From Coccinella septempunctata (lineage: Eukaryota; Arthropoda; Insecta; Coleoptera; Coccinellidae): a stretch of 64,000 nucleotides of DNA. A program made the position numbers and the translations under genes. Position 1 is the stretch's first letter. Each line of letters opens with the position of its first letter. Under the pieces are notes generated by a model. The model made no database searches. It saw only the letters and a program-made list of their open reading frames with translations, and was not told where the DNA came from. Location: NCBI RefSeq assembly GCF_907165205.1, contig NC_058198.1, positions 15,973,001 to 16,037,000 of the forward strand. Reading direction: 5' to 3'. Below are positions 9,571 to 20,552 of this stretch, piece by piece.

Positions 9571-11410
9571 AACTTCAAAATATGACCAGATATACTAATT
9601 ATCAGTAAAAATTAAGTAGGAGGATATCAAATAAGTGAGCCTTCGAATAAGGGCGATAAATGAACGAAATCAACTCAGATATATGAAAACCAACAACTGT
9701 TTATTTGTTTGTCCACTTTTATATCAATGTGTATTATGTTCCTGAATTAATTTCGTTTGTTTTGAGTTATTTCATCCTCTCATTTATTGAGACATTGGTT
9801 CACTATAACCAGGATAATTTCCAATCCTGCTTTTTTTTGTCATTCAAGAACATTGTTTTAGGGATTCATCTACTATTTATATCCTACAGATAATTGGAAA
9901 AATTTGCTCTTTTCAGTTTCACTAGTTATAATGGCGTCATAGATCTAACGCTGCGCTACGCACCGTAATTTTTTATATTGTTTTCTCATTATTCCATATG
10001 CCAGCTTCAGTACTCTCGCGAATATTATTATTCCAGTTTCAACCTCAAGAAAAAGGCTACTGCAACCAAAATTTTTCGTTATTTTCTCTAATAAATTTCA
10101 GCAATCCATTTTAAGAAATTCATGACGGAAGAAAGTAACTTTTTTATTCGGTTTTTCGAAGTTTTCCATGAGCTATATGGATGTGTAGAGGATGTTTCAT
10201 TAAAATGAATTAATTTCAAAATAAATTACCTGAGCCTGAAACAAAGAACAGTTTACATTGACGAATATAATAGACAGATAGAAAAGAAGTCAACGTTCAT
10301 ACTTAATTATCGAAATCTCATTTCTCTTGACAAATACAAAGGGGATTTATCTGTAAAAAAAACCAGAACAATATCATGGAAACCAAAAAAGTGCCATAAC
10401 TGATCTACGGGACTACTATTTCTTGATAAGCAAAAAAAAACCCTATTCAAAGCCATTGACGTATTGAAGTATACAGTAAAATATTTGTTACTTTGACTAG
10501 GTGACAGGTACAGAATAACACAGGTACAGTATAACCAATACAATAGACCATCAATCAACGTTTCCGCCTGCAACGGACCGATTTGGTCATAATTACTACC
10601 TGCGAAAACAAGGAATTGTATAGCATGAACTTTGAAGTATTTTGAAATAAGATATTTGATTGTTGATGCATTTTTCGGAAATATTGCAATTAATTATCGA
10701 TTTATGTTCGAACCCCAGCATCTCAAAATAAAACTTTTTTCTATAAAACGGCCTTTTCAAAATCATTTTGAATATTTTCGATAGCCGGATCAGCATAGAA
10801 ATCATAAAATATCTAATCTAAACAGCAAATGAAGTTGGATGGCCAAAAACTTGCATAAGTTTGACTATGTCTAATTTCGACATTATTTTGGCGATATTTT
10901 ATTTTCACTTTACTGAATGTCACTTGCATTGGTTATTTTTTTTTAATATCTTTTTTTCGTACTGGGCGTGAATATAATTTCCGATTTCCGTCTTAAATTT
11001 TGGAGATAGTGAGGCCTTACAAATGTTTTAGTGTGACTTTCGGACTAATATCAAGTTATTTCCGTATAATTCCCCATTTTGAAAAACGATAGCAGAATAT
11101 TCCGTATCCAGGAATACCTTGTCAATTTTGGGCATAGTAAGGATAGGATGGATCATAATTCGACTAAAATAGAGGTTTTTATTGAAACAAATTTTTTTCG
11201 ATGAAAGTACGAAACGAAAGAATTTTTTGGTGGATATGCTGTTAAAAATACATTATGACTTCGACAAAAATTCCTATCGTTAAAGCATACTGAAAGCTGA
11301 AAATCTTGGAAAATTCTATGTCATGTCACCAGAGTCACATGTTACTCGATGGAGAATCCATGCCGTTTTTTAAGAAACCAAGTTTTTAGCTCTTATAATA
11401 TGAGAATATT

Positions 11411-11445
11411 TCATTTTATTTATTTATTTATTTATTTATTCATTA
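11411..11445. repeat. (ATTT)n microsatellite in unit 1
   Basis: Tract of ATTT that varies in length between units: short here, about 55 bases at 23690-23745, longer at 43540-43625, and in reverse as TAAA at 44697-44745, 48612-48680 and 53932-53950. Confidence 0.85.
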
Positions 11446-12389
11446 TTATATACTCAAAATTTTTCGGTTTCCCGGTTAAGACATTGAAAATGAAATTCAT
11501 GAAGTAGATAGTAGTGCTCCGTATAATTAGGATGAAAATAAAAAATAACGATTCTGTACTTATATATAGGAACCTACATGGATTTCTGCATATACATCAG
11601 AGTCGTTAAATCTATTCAGAAACATTCTTTCTATAGTTTTTATTTCCTCAGGAAAAACGTGTATACCATCTACAACGTGAATGTAAATGATGAAAAAGAA
11701 TTCTCTAGAAATTATTAATTTTGAAATATTGTTTGGAGCAGCGAGATTTGAAACAAACTTAAGAATTGAAATACTAATGCGCTTCAATACTTGCTTATCC
11801 AGATAGTTATTATCTGTATCGATAACTTATACTTTTCAATTGTTGATATTTTATCATTTCATAATATCAGAAACGTTTGAAAAAATAAACAGTAATATAG
11901 TATATTCTTTCTGTAAGAAAAATACTCTGGACAATTATCATTTAAATTCGCATATGTTTCATAAACTCATAATTATATGAAACACTCTATAATTTTAGGT
12001 ATTTTTAGTGTTAGGCTCAAGTATCACAAAATAACAAAACATTTTATATGTTCTCTTTAGGTATCATAAATAATGGATTGAACACAATAAGTAAAATATC
12101 GCAGGAATTTGGACAGGTTGAAAAACAATCTCTTATGAATTCGCCAACGTTTCGGAACTATTTTGTTCCTTACTCAAGGCTCATCATACAACTAATAAAA
12201 GTAACACTTTAAAATTGGTCATAGGAAGTTAAGGATAAATCAACAAACAGTCCGACGTGTGATCGTTAAATTGAACGAATGTAATACGTTGATTCCATAG
12301 AAATTTTAAGTCACAGCAATCTAATATCGAATCAGACGACGGAACGGGCAATTGGGTGGTGGGGTGCTAGGGAGGGATGGTAGAGGGGC

Positions 12390-12426
12390 TATATAACAGC
12401 GGAGTAGATGTACAAAGTATTCAGTT
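12390..12426 (+). promoter_or_regulatory. TATA box plus TCAGTT initiator of unit 2
   Basis: TATATAA 12390-12396, TCAGTT 12421-12426, G-rich block at 12354-12376. Identical in arrangement to unit 1. Confidence 0.75.
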
Positions 12427-12538
12427 GTGAATGTGCTTCGTGTTGCAAATATTGTGTTGTGGTTTACATTTTTTTACTTTGATACTATCGAATTTTATCG
12501 TTTCATACTTAAATATTTTTTTCATTGTGGAAGACGAG

Positions 12539-12856
12539 ATGGACAGAAAGAAGATCTTGAGAATGGGATTGGAAAAATTGAAGTCTAAACAAATTGACTT
12601 GAGGAGAACAGTTCAAATCAGGAATTTTCTGAAGTCACATGTAGGAGAACGAAAAAGAGGAAAAGTTCCGCAGAAAAAATCCGACACTCACGCTGCAAGA
12701 AGAGAAGGTAATCAAGATGAACATAGCCAAAAAGTCGTGAAGAAAATAAATTCCGATGTTGGAGAAAAAAAGCAGTATGTGTCGAACGGAAATCTGAAAA
12801 AAACGCTTGACGAGGTCTTTCATTCTGAAGGAGATTCTGAATATGACATCTATTAG
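12539..12856 (+). CDS. Small basic protein of the tandem unit, alternative C-terminus (copy 2)
   Basis: Same N-terminal 85 or so residues as the protein at 8670-9071, but one base of difference in an A-run at about 12795-12802 shifts the frame, giving an acidic ending with DEVFHSEGDSEYDIY and a stop at 12854-12856 (105 residues). Which version is ancestral is unclear: the acidic tail looks protein-like, but four of five copies read the longer basic tail. Promoter context is the same as in unit 1. Confidence 0.4.
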   Translation: MDRKKILRMGLEKLKSKQIDLRRTVQIRNFLKSHVGERKRGKVPQKKSDTHAARREGNQDEHSQKVVKKINSDVGEKKQYVSNGNLKKTLDEVFHSEGDSEYDIY

Positions 12857-14696
12857 AAGAGAAGAAGATCCTAATATCAAACTTTTCAATGTGAATGACT
12901 ACATTGAGATTTTTAGGAAGAAGGAGAAACCTATAAAATGAAAACTTTTGTAGGATTTGTAACTCCAGCCCGCGCTCTATATTCAAAATGAAATATCAAC
13001 TTCGAAAAAAATTGAAAATTGTTAGATGTAGAGAAAAGACAACAGTACTGTTTTAAGTTCTATGCGTAAAAGACTGAACGCTCCTTGACCTGCGATCAAG
13101 AAATAGAAAATTCATAATATTGGAGTGCAAGTCTGATATTTGAATTTACAGCATATTCTTAATGAAACATTAATTTTTAAAACAAATAAAAATTGATAGG
13201 GAATCATAAAAGTTAACAGTTAGTACTGTTTCAAGTACTATGCAAAAAAAAATCCACTGAACGCTTCTTGACCTGCAATCAAGCAATAGGTTATGTATGA
13301 ATTCAGAGTGCAAGTCTGATATAATGAATATAGAGTGTATTCTAAATGAAACATTACGTTTGAAAAAAAATTAAAAATTGTTAGGTGTACTCAAAAGACA
13401 ACGTTAGGTCCCGTTCCAAGTACGGTATAAAAAAAAATTTAAACTTCAAAATATGACCAGATATACTAATTATCAGTAAAAATTAAGTAGGAGGATATCA
13501 AATAAGTGAGCCTTCGAATAAGGGCGATAAATGAACGAAATCAACTCAGATATATGAAAACCAACAACTGTTTATTTGTTTGTCCACTTTTATATCAATG
13601 TGTATTATGTTCCTGAATTAATTTCGTTTGTTTTGAGTTATTTCATCCTCTCATTTATTGAGACATTGGTTCACTATAACCAGGATAATTTCCAATCCTG
13701 CTTTTTTTTGTCATTCAAGAACATTGTTTTAGGGATTCATCTACTATTTATATCCTACAGATAATTGGAAAAATTTGCTCTTTTCAGTTTCACTAGTTAT
13801 AATGGCGTCATAGATCTAACGCTGCGCTACGCACCGTAATTTTTTATATTGTTTTCTCATTATTCCATATGCCAGCTTCAGTACTCTCGCGAATATTATT
13901 ATTCCAGTTTCAACCTCAAGAAAAAGGCTACTGCAACCAAAATTTTTCGTTATTTTCTCTAATAAATTTCAGCAATCCATTTTAAGAAATTCATGACGGA
14001 AGAAAGTAACTTTTTTATTCGGTTTTTCGAAGTTTTCCATGAGCTATATGGATGTGTAGAGAATGTTTCATTAAAATGAATTAATTTCAAAATAAATTAC
14101 CTGAGCCTGAAACAAAGAACAGTTTACATTGACGAATATGATAGACAGATAGAAAAGAAGTCAACGTTCATACTTAATTATCGAAATCTCATTTCTCTTG
14201 ACAAATACAAAGGGGATTTATCTGTAAAAAAAACCAGAACAATATCATGGAAACCAAAAAAGTGCCATAACTGATCTACGGGACTACTATTTCTTGATAA
14301 GCAAAAAAAAACCCTATTCAAAACCATTGACGTATTGAAGTATACAGTAAAATATTTGTTACTTTGACTAGGTGACAGGTACAGAATAACACAGGTACAG
14401 TATAACCAATACAATAAACCATCCCTCAACGTTTCCGCCCGCAACGGACCGATTTGGTCATAATTACTACCTGCGAAAACGAGGAATTGTATAGCATGAA
14501 CTTTGAAGTATTTTGAAATAAGATATTTGATTGTTGATGCATTTTTCGGAAATATTGCAATTAATTATCGATTTATGTTCGAACCCCAGCATCTCAAAAT
14601 AGAACTTTCTTCTATAAAACGGCCTTTTCAAAATCATTTTGAATATTTTCGATAGCCGGATCAGCGTAGAAATCATAAAATATCTAATCTAAACAG

Positions 14697-17149
14697 CTAT
14701 AAAATATGAGCCGATGCAGCATGACATGATCACAATTGAAGAAGTAAAATCGGCTATCAGAGGACTGCACAACTGGAAAGCACCTGGGCCTGATGGATTA
14801 CAGAACTTCTGGATCAAGAAACTTTGGATCATGCATGACAAATTGACCTCCGCAATAAATGATGTCATTGAAAATCCTGAAAGAATGCCAGTATTCCTTA
14901 CACATGGCACAACATTCTTGTTACCTAAAGACCAAAGGAATACAGAAGACCCATCCAAGTACCGACCAATCACATGTCTTCCAACGATGTACAAATTAAT
15001 CACATCGTGCATTTCAAACCGAATTCACAACCATTGCGAAAGGAATAACATCATCGCCATGCAACAGAAAGGATGCACCAAAGACAGCCGAGGATGCAAA
15101 GAACAACTAATAATAGATTCAGTTATCTGCAATCAAGCGTTCTCCAAGCGAAGGAATCTTTACGCTGCCAACATAGACTACAAAAAAGCATTCGATTCTA
15201 TACCTCACGAATGGCTCTTGACGATCTTGAAGATTTACAAGGTGGATCCCAATATTGTTAAGTTCCTGAAAAACGCCATGTCAACCTGGCGTACTAGTCT
15301 CCAAATGAAAGCAGCAGATTGCTCCATTACAACAGGACCTATTCCAATAAGACGCGGAATTTTCCAAGGAGACTCGCTGAGCCCTCTGTGGTTCTGCATG
15401 GCCCTGAATCCCTTGTCTCATAGATTGAATTCTACGGACTACGGATTTTCCATCAAGAGCGGGAGTAGAACCATGATGAAACTGAATCATCTCCTTTACA
15501 TGGACGATTTGAAACTCTTCGCATCTACCAAAAAACAAATGCAACTGATGCTGAAAATGGTGGAAGGATTCTCGGAAGACATCAAAATGAAGTTTGGACT
15601 AGAAAAATGTCGACTGCTAAACATAACGAGAGGGAAAATAGAAGATGGTACGTTCAAACTCAAGGAAGGTGCAGAAATTGAAGCATTAAAGGAAGGATAC
15701 ACATACAAGTATCTAGGCATAAAACAGGCAAGAAAAATCAATCAGACTCAGATGAAAAAAGAATTAACGGAGGAGTTTACCCGAAGATTGAGGAGGATAA
15801 TGAGAACTGGTCTTAACAGCAAGAATCTGATAAAAGCGATTAACACCTACGCTTGCTCGGCGCTGAGCTATTCATTTGGTATTATCTCTTGGACGACCAC
15901 CGATTTAGCAGCTTTACAGAGAAAAATAAGGACGATGCTGACTAAACACAATAAACATCACCCCAAAAGCTCAATAGAACGGACAGAGCTGCCACGACAT
16001 CTTGGGGGTAGAGGAATTGTTGATTTGTCCAACCGTATGTCCCAGGAAATTGAAGGACTTCGAAACTATTTCTTGAGCAAGGCAGCTTCGTCAGAACTCC
16101 ATCGATTAGTTTGTGTTGCTGATACATCTACACCGTTAAAGCTACACCAGGATCACTTGGAAACCGTCGAACACTCTGCAGAAAGTAAAATGCAGAAACT
16201 GATTGGCAAACCTTTGCATGGGAGGCACCAGAATGAGGTCAACCATGATTACGTCGACATATCTGCGTCGAACTACTGGCTGACTTCCGGAAGGTTGTTT
16301 CCTGAGACAGAGGGCTTCATGCTCGCCATCCAGGATCAGGTGATTCCAACAAGAAATTACATGAGATACATCGCCAAGGATGCCTCAGTGGCGGACGATA
16401 GCTGTCGTTATGGCTGTGCGACACATGAAACTATCCAGCACATCACCGGGGGATGTCAGAAGTTCGCGCGCACGGAGTACAAAAATAGACATGATGCTGT
16501 TGCCAAGATTCTTCACCAAGAATTGGCACTAAAACACCAACTTCTAACTTCGAAAAGGATTCCTTATTACAATTACCATCCAGATGCTGTGCTGGAAAAC
16601 GAACATCACAAGCTCTACTGGGATCGCACTGTTCTCACAGACCGGAAAATAACCCACAATAGACCAGACCTCATATTGCTCAATAAGGATGAGGACACAG
16701 CACTATTCATCGACGTGGCAATTCCAAATAATAACAATCTTCTAGATAGACACACTGAAAAAATTTCAAAATATAAAGATCTCGAGGAACAAACCAGAAG
16801 ACAGTGGAAGCGGAAAGATATAAAGACCATCCCTATTGTCATTTCATCTACAGGCCTGATACCGAAGAAACTACTGGAAAACTTGAGAAAACTTCAGTTG
16901 GACGAAAATATTTATAAAGTCATGCAGAAGGCGGTACTGCTCGGAACGGCGAGAACTGTACGCAAGTACATGGGGAATGCAGAGGAACACCGTCTGCTCC
17001 GACAGGAAGTGCGGGTGGAGCAGGAATCCAACCTACAGCAGGAAGCCGAGGAGCGACCCGAACCCCACCACCACCACGAGCCCGAAAACCTGGAAAGGGC
17101 TCCAACAGAGCTTAATCCTTTTGATATCTCAGATATCTGGGATAAGTGA
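14697..17149 (+). CDS. RT and restriction-like endonuclease polyprotein, N-truncated, frame intact
   Basis: About 817 codons without a stop, ending WDK at 17147-17149. Visible RT blocks: NWKAPGPDGLQNFW, PKDQRNTEDPSKYRPITCLP, motif A NIDYKKAFDSIPHEW, motif B RRGIFQGDSLSPLWF, motif C LLYMDDLKLFA, then KCRLLNITRGK and YKYLGIKQ. The C-terminal 300 residues carry the CCHC knuckle (CRYGCATHETIQHITGGC) and the PD-(D/E)xK-like core RPD...IDVAIP...KISKY, which cuts the target and primes cDNA synthesis in this group. A disordered Arg/Glu/His-rich tail follows. The ATG at 14714 is only the first internal Met; the true N-terminus (about 265 residues, see copy e) is missing, so this is probably not active despite the clean frame. 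YMDD and the endonuclease residues are intact. Confidence 0.88.
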
Positions 17150-17196
17150 ATTTTCCTCTGGAGAGGAGTGTGAAAGCCGCAAGGCTAAAGTCATAA
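14697..17196 (+). mobile_element. RLE-type non-LTR retrotransposon, 5'-truncated (copy d)
   Basis: Starts inside the coding region (homologous to 2649 of copy c) directly after unit 2, and runs to the 3' end AAGTCATAA at about 17196, where the 5' end of copy e begins. The 5' truncation is typical of target-primed reverse transcription. The open frame is annotated separately. Confidence 0.9.
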
Positions 17197-20100
17197 CATA
17201 ATAGAATAACACCAACATCTCTGATGAAATTCACATGCCTGGGCAACAACAGGCAGAAGTAACTGATACTGAAAGTCCATCTTGCAACGCAAGTGAGCCT
17301 GAACACCAGGACGATAGGGAAGAGCTCCGCCGACAAGTTGACTCTGACATGAGGAGATACTTTGCCGAACTGGAAGGAACAGATCCTCTTCATCGAGTAG
17401 CACCTCCACGGCTCAATACATCCAAGAAACTGTCACTTATAATCGACATCTTGAATAAGGACGTTTTACCTGAATACCTACAGAACGGAAGTTCATTGGA
17501 ATATCTGGATCTAGTTTTTCACTGTGCAGCGCTAACGACAGCGAAAACCATAGGGGCAAAAATTCGCCGAACGAGCAATGATGGTCCAAAATTACACAAA
17601 TTACACGCGCCAGCATGGCAGAAACGTCTTCAACACAAAACAGAAAGGCTAAGAAGAGACATATTGGACGACTGACGGAGTACTTTAACGGGAATCGAGG
17701 AAGAAAGGTTGTGAAAGCTGCCAAAGAGATCATGGATAGAAACAGGACACACACAGAACGAGAGACGGAGAATGCTACAGCTCACCATTGCCTCGACACT
17801 CTGAAGCAAAAATTAAGTCTGTATGCAGAACGCCTGAGGAGATATAAAAGCAATTATAGCCGGAAAAGAGACAATAATTCATTCGAAAAGTCGGAAGAAT
17901 CTTTCTACCGGTCACTCACATCGTCGGATGGAGAGAATGGAAAGTTACCACCAAAGGAAGCCATTGAACAATTCTGGACCGAACAATTATCAACGAAACC
18001 TCACTTCAATGGAGATACCGGATGGATTGAAGATGAAAAATCTGAAGCTATAAAATATGAGCCGATGCAGCATGACATGATCACAATTGAAGAAGTAAAA
18101 TCAGCTATCAGAGGACTGCACAACTGGAAAGCACCTGGGCCTGATGGATTACAGAACTTCTGGATCAAGAAACTTTGGATCATGCATGACAAATTGACCT
18201 CCGCAATAAATGATGTCATTGAAAATCCTGAAAGAATGCCAGTATTCCTTACACATGGCACAACATTCTTGTTACCTAAAGACCAAAGGAATACAGAAGA
18301 CCCATCCAAGTACCGACCAATCACATGTCTTCCAACGATGTACAAATTAATCACATCGTGCATTTCAAACCGAATTCACAACCATTGCGAAAGGAATAAC
18401 ATCATCGCCATGCAACAGGAAGGATGCACCAAAGACAGCCGAGGATGCAAAGAACAACTAATAATAGATTCAGTTATCTGCAATCAAGCGTTCTCCAAGC
18501 GAAGGAATCTTTACGCTGCGTACATAGACTACAAAAAAGCATTCGATTCTATACCTCACGAATGGCTCTTGACGATCTTGAAGATTTACAAGGTGGATCC
18601 CAATATTGTTAAATTCCTGAAAAACGCCATGTCAACATGGCGTACTAGTCTTCAAATAAAAGCAGCAGATTGCTCCATTACAACAGGACCTATTCCAATA
18701 AGACGCGGAATTTTCCAAGGAGACTCGCTGAGCCCTCTGTGGTTCTGCATGGCCCTGAATCCCTTGTCTCATAGATTGAATTCTACGGACTACGGATTTT
18801 CCATCAAGAGCTACAGTAGAACTATGATGAAACTGAATCATCTCCTTTACATGGACGACTTGAAACTCTTCGCATCTACCAAAAAACAAATGCAACTGAT
18901 GCTGAAAATGGTGGAAGGATTCTCGGAAGACATCAAAATGAAGTTTGGACTTGAAAAATGTCGACTGCTTAACATAACGAGAGGGAAAATGGAAGATGGT
19001 TCGTTCAAACTCAAGGAAGGTGCAGAAATTGAAGCATTAAAGGAAGGAGACACATACAAGTATCTAGGCATAAAACAGGCAAGAAAAATCAATCAGACCC
19101 AGATGAAGAAAGAATTAGCGGAGGAGTTCACCCGAAGATTGAGGAGGATAATGAGAACTGGTCTTAACAGCAAGAATCTGATAAAAGCGATTAACACCTA
19201 CGCTTGCTCAGCGCTGAGCTATTCATTTGGTATTATCTCTTGGACGACCACCGATTTAGCAGCTTTACAGAGAAGAATAAGGACGATGCTGACTAAACAC
19301 AACAAACATCACCCCAAAAGCTCAATAGAACGGACCGAGCTGCCACGACATCTTGGGGGTAGAGGAATTGTTGATTTGTCCAACCGTATGTCCCAGGAAA
19401 TTGAAGGACTTCGAAAATATTTCTTGAGCAAGGCAGCTTCGTCAGAACTCCATCGAGTAGTTTGTGTTGCTGATAGTTCTACACCATTAAAGCTACAACA
19501 GGATCACTTTTAAACAGTCGAACACTCTGCAGAAAGTAAAATGGAGAAACTGATTGGCAAACCTTTGCATGGGAGGCACCAGAACGAGGTCAACAATGAT
19601 TACTTCGACATATCTGCGTCGAACTACTGGTTGACTTCCGGAAGGTTGTTTCCTGAAACAGAGGGCTTCATGCTCGCCATCCAGGATCAGGTGATTCCAA
19701 CAAGAAATTACATGAAGTACATCGCCAAGGATGCCTCAGTGGCGAACGATAGCTGTCGTTATGGCTGTGAGACACATGAAACTATCCAGCACATCACCGG
19801 GGGATGTCAGAAGTTCGCGGCACGGAGTACAAAAATAGACATGATGCTGTTGCCAAGATTCTTCACCAAGAATTGGCACTAAAACACCAACTTCTAACTT
19901 CGAAAAAGGTTCCTTATTACAATTACCATCCGGATGCTGTGCTGGAAAACGACCATCACAAGCTCTACTGGGATCGCACGGTTCTCACAGACCGAAAAAT
20001 AACCCACAATAGACCAGACCTCATATTGCTCAATAAGGATGAGGACAGAGCACTATTCATCGACGTGGCAATTCCAAATAATAACAATCTTCTAGATAGG

Positions 20101-20544
20101 CACACTGAAAAAATTTCAAAATACAGAGATCTCGAGGAACAGACCTGAAGACAGTGGAAGCTGAAAGATATCAAGACCATCCCTATTGTCATTTCATCTA
20201 CAGGCCTGATACCGAAGAAACTACTAGAGAACTTGAGGAAACTTCAGTTGGACGAAAATATCTATAGAGTCATGCAGAAGGCGGTACTGCTCGGAACGGC
20301 GAGAACTGTACGCAAGTACATGGGGAATGCAGAGGAACACCGTCTGCGCCGACAGGAAGTGCGGGTGGAGCAGGAATCCAGCCTACAGCAGGGAGGCGAG
20401 GAGCGACCCGGACCCGACCACCACCACGAGCCCGACAACCTGGAAAGGGCTCCAACAGAGCTTAATCCTTTTGATATCTGAGATATCTGGGATAAGTGAA
20501 TTTTCCTCTGGAGAGGAGTGTGAAAGCCGCAAGGCTAAAGTCAT
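17197..20544 (+). mobile_element. RLE-type non-LTR retrotransposon, near full length (copy e)
   Basis: The only copy here with both ends: 5' end CATAATAGAATAACACC at 17197, 3' end AAGTCAT before (TAA)n at 20544. About 3.35 kb with one ORF of about 1,080 codons. It abuts copy d with no sequence between. Confidence 0.9.
17235..20481 (+). pseudogene. Full-length RT/endonuclease ORF with several lesions (copy e)
   Basis: ATG at 17235 after a 38-base leader. Domain order: charged N-terminal 265 residues; RT from about 18050 to 19100 with motif A YIDYKKAFDSIPH, motif B FQGDSLSPLWF, motif C YMDD; thumb to about 19500; CCHC knuckle near 19750-19810; endonuclease RPD/IDVAIP near 20000-20075. Lesions against other copies: a 2-base insertion (ACATATTGG) near 17661, TAA at 19511-19513, a one-base deletion near 19819 inside the knuckle-endonuclease link, and TGA at 20146-20148; the final stop (20479-20481) is also a few codons early. 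It is dead but defines the element's layout and length. Confidence 0.9.
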
Positions 20545-20552
20545 AATAATAA

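Larger units (their letters stand above)
8442..12310 (+). repeat. 3.87-kb tandem unit, complete copy (unit 1)
   Basis: Runs from TCACAGCAATCTAATATCG to CCATAGAAATTTTAAG and is followed at once by the next copy; the same end-to-start junction appears at 24605/24606 and 47746/47745, so this is a real tandem unit of 3,869 bp. Contents in order: G-rich block and TATA/initiator promoter, small ORF (8670-9071), about 178-bp direct repeats (9144-9570), then some 2.7 kb of AT-rich DNA with no convincing gene, an (ATTT)n microsatellite near 11411-11445, and a GGAAC/GTTCC-GAAAC motif on the minus strand near 12140-12190. No transposase, RT, helicase or terminal inverted repeat was found, so its class is open. 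Confidence 0.9.
12311..14696 (+). repeat. 3.87-kb tandem unit, truncated copy (unit 2)
   Basis: Directly follows unit 1 in the same orientation and is more than 98 percent alike by eye. It is cut at 14696 by the RLE-type element that follows, at the point equal to 10826 in unit 1, so the last 1.5 kb is missing. Confidence 0.9.

Noticed and set aside
9705..9893. 62-codon frame (MFVHFYINVYYV...) present in several units
   Set aside because: Hydrophobic and conserved only as far as all unit DNA is; one unit copy (46472) already has a shifted end. No start context or domain.
10307..10805. Two minus-strand frames of 88 and 69 codons found in most units
   Set aside because: Same reason; no motif, no promoter on that strand, and the 88-codon frame is broken at several copies.
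12794..12803. Programmed frameshift site in the small ORF
   Set aside because: Only one copy differs and by a simple run-length change; no evidence for programmed slippage, so reported only as variation.
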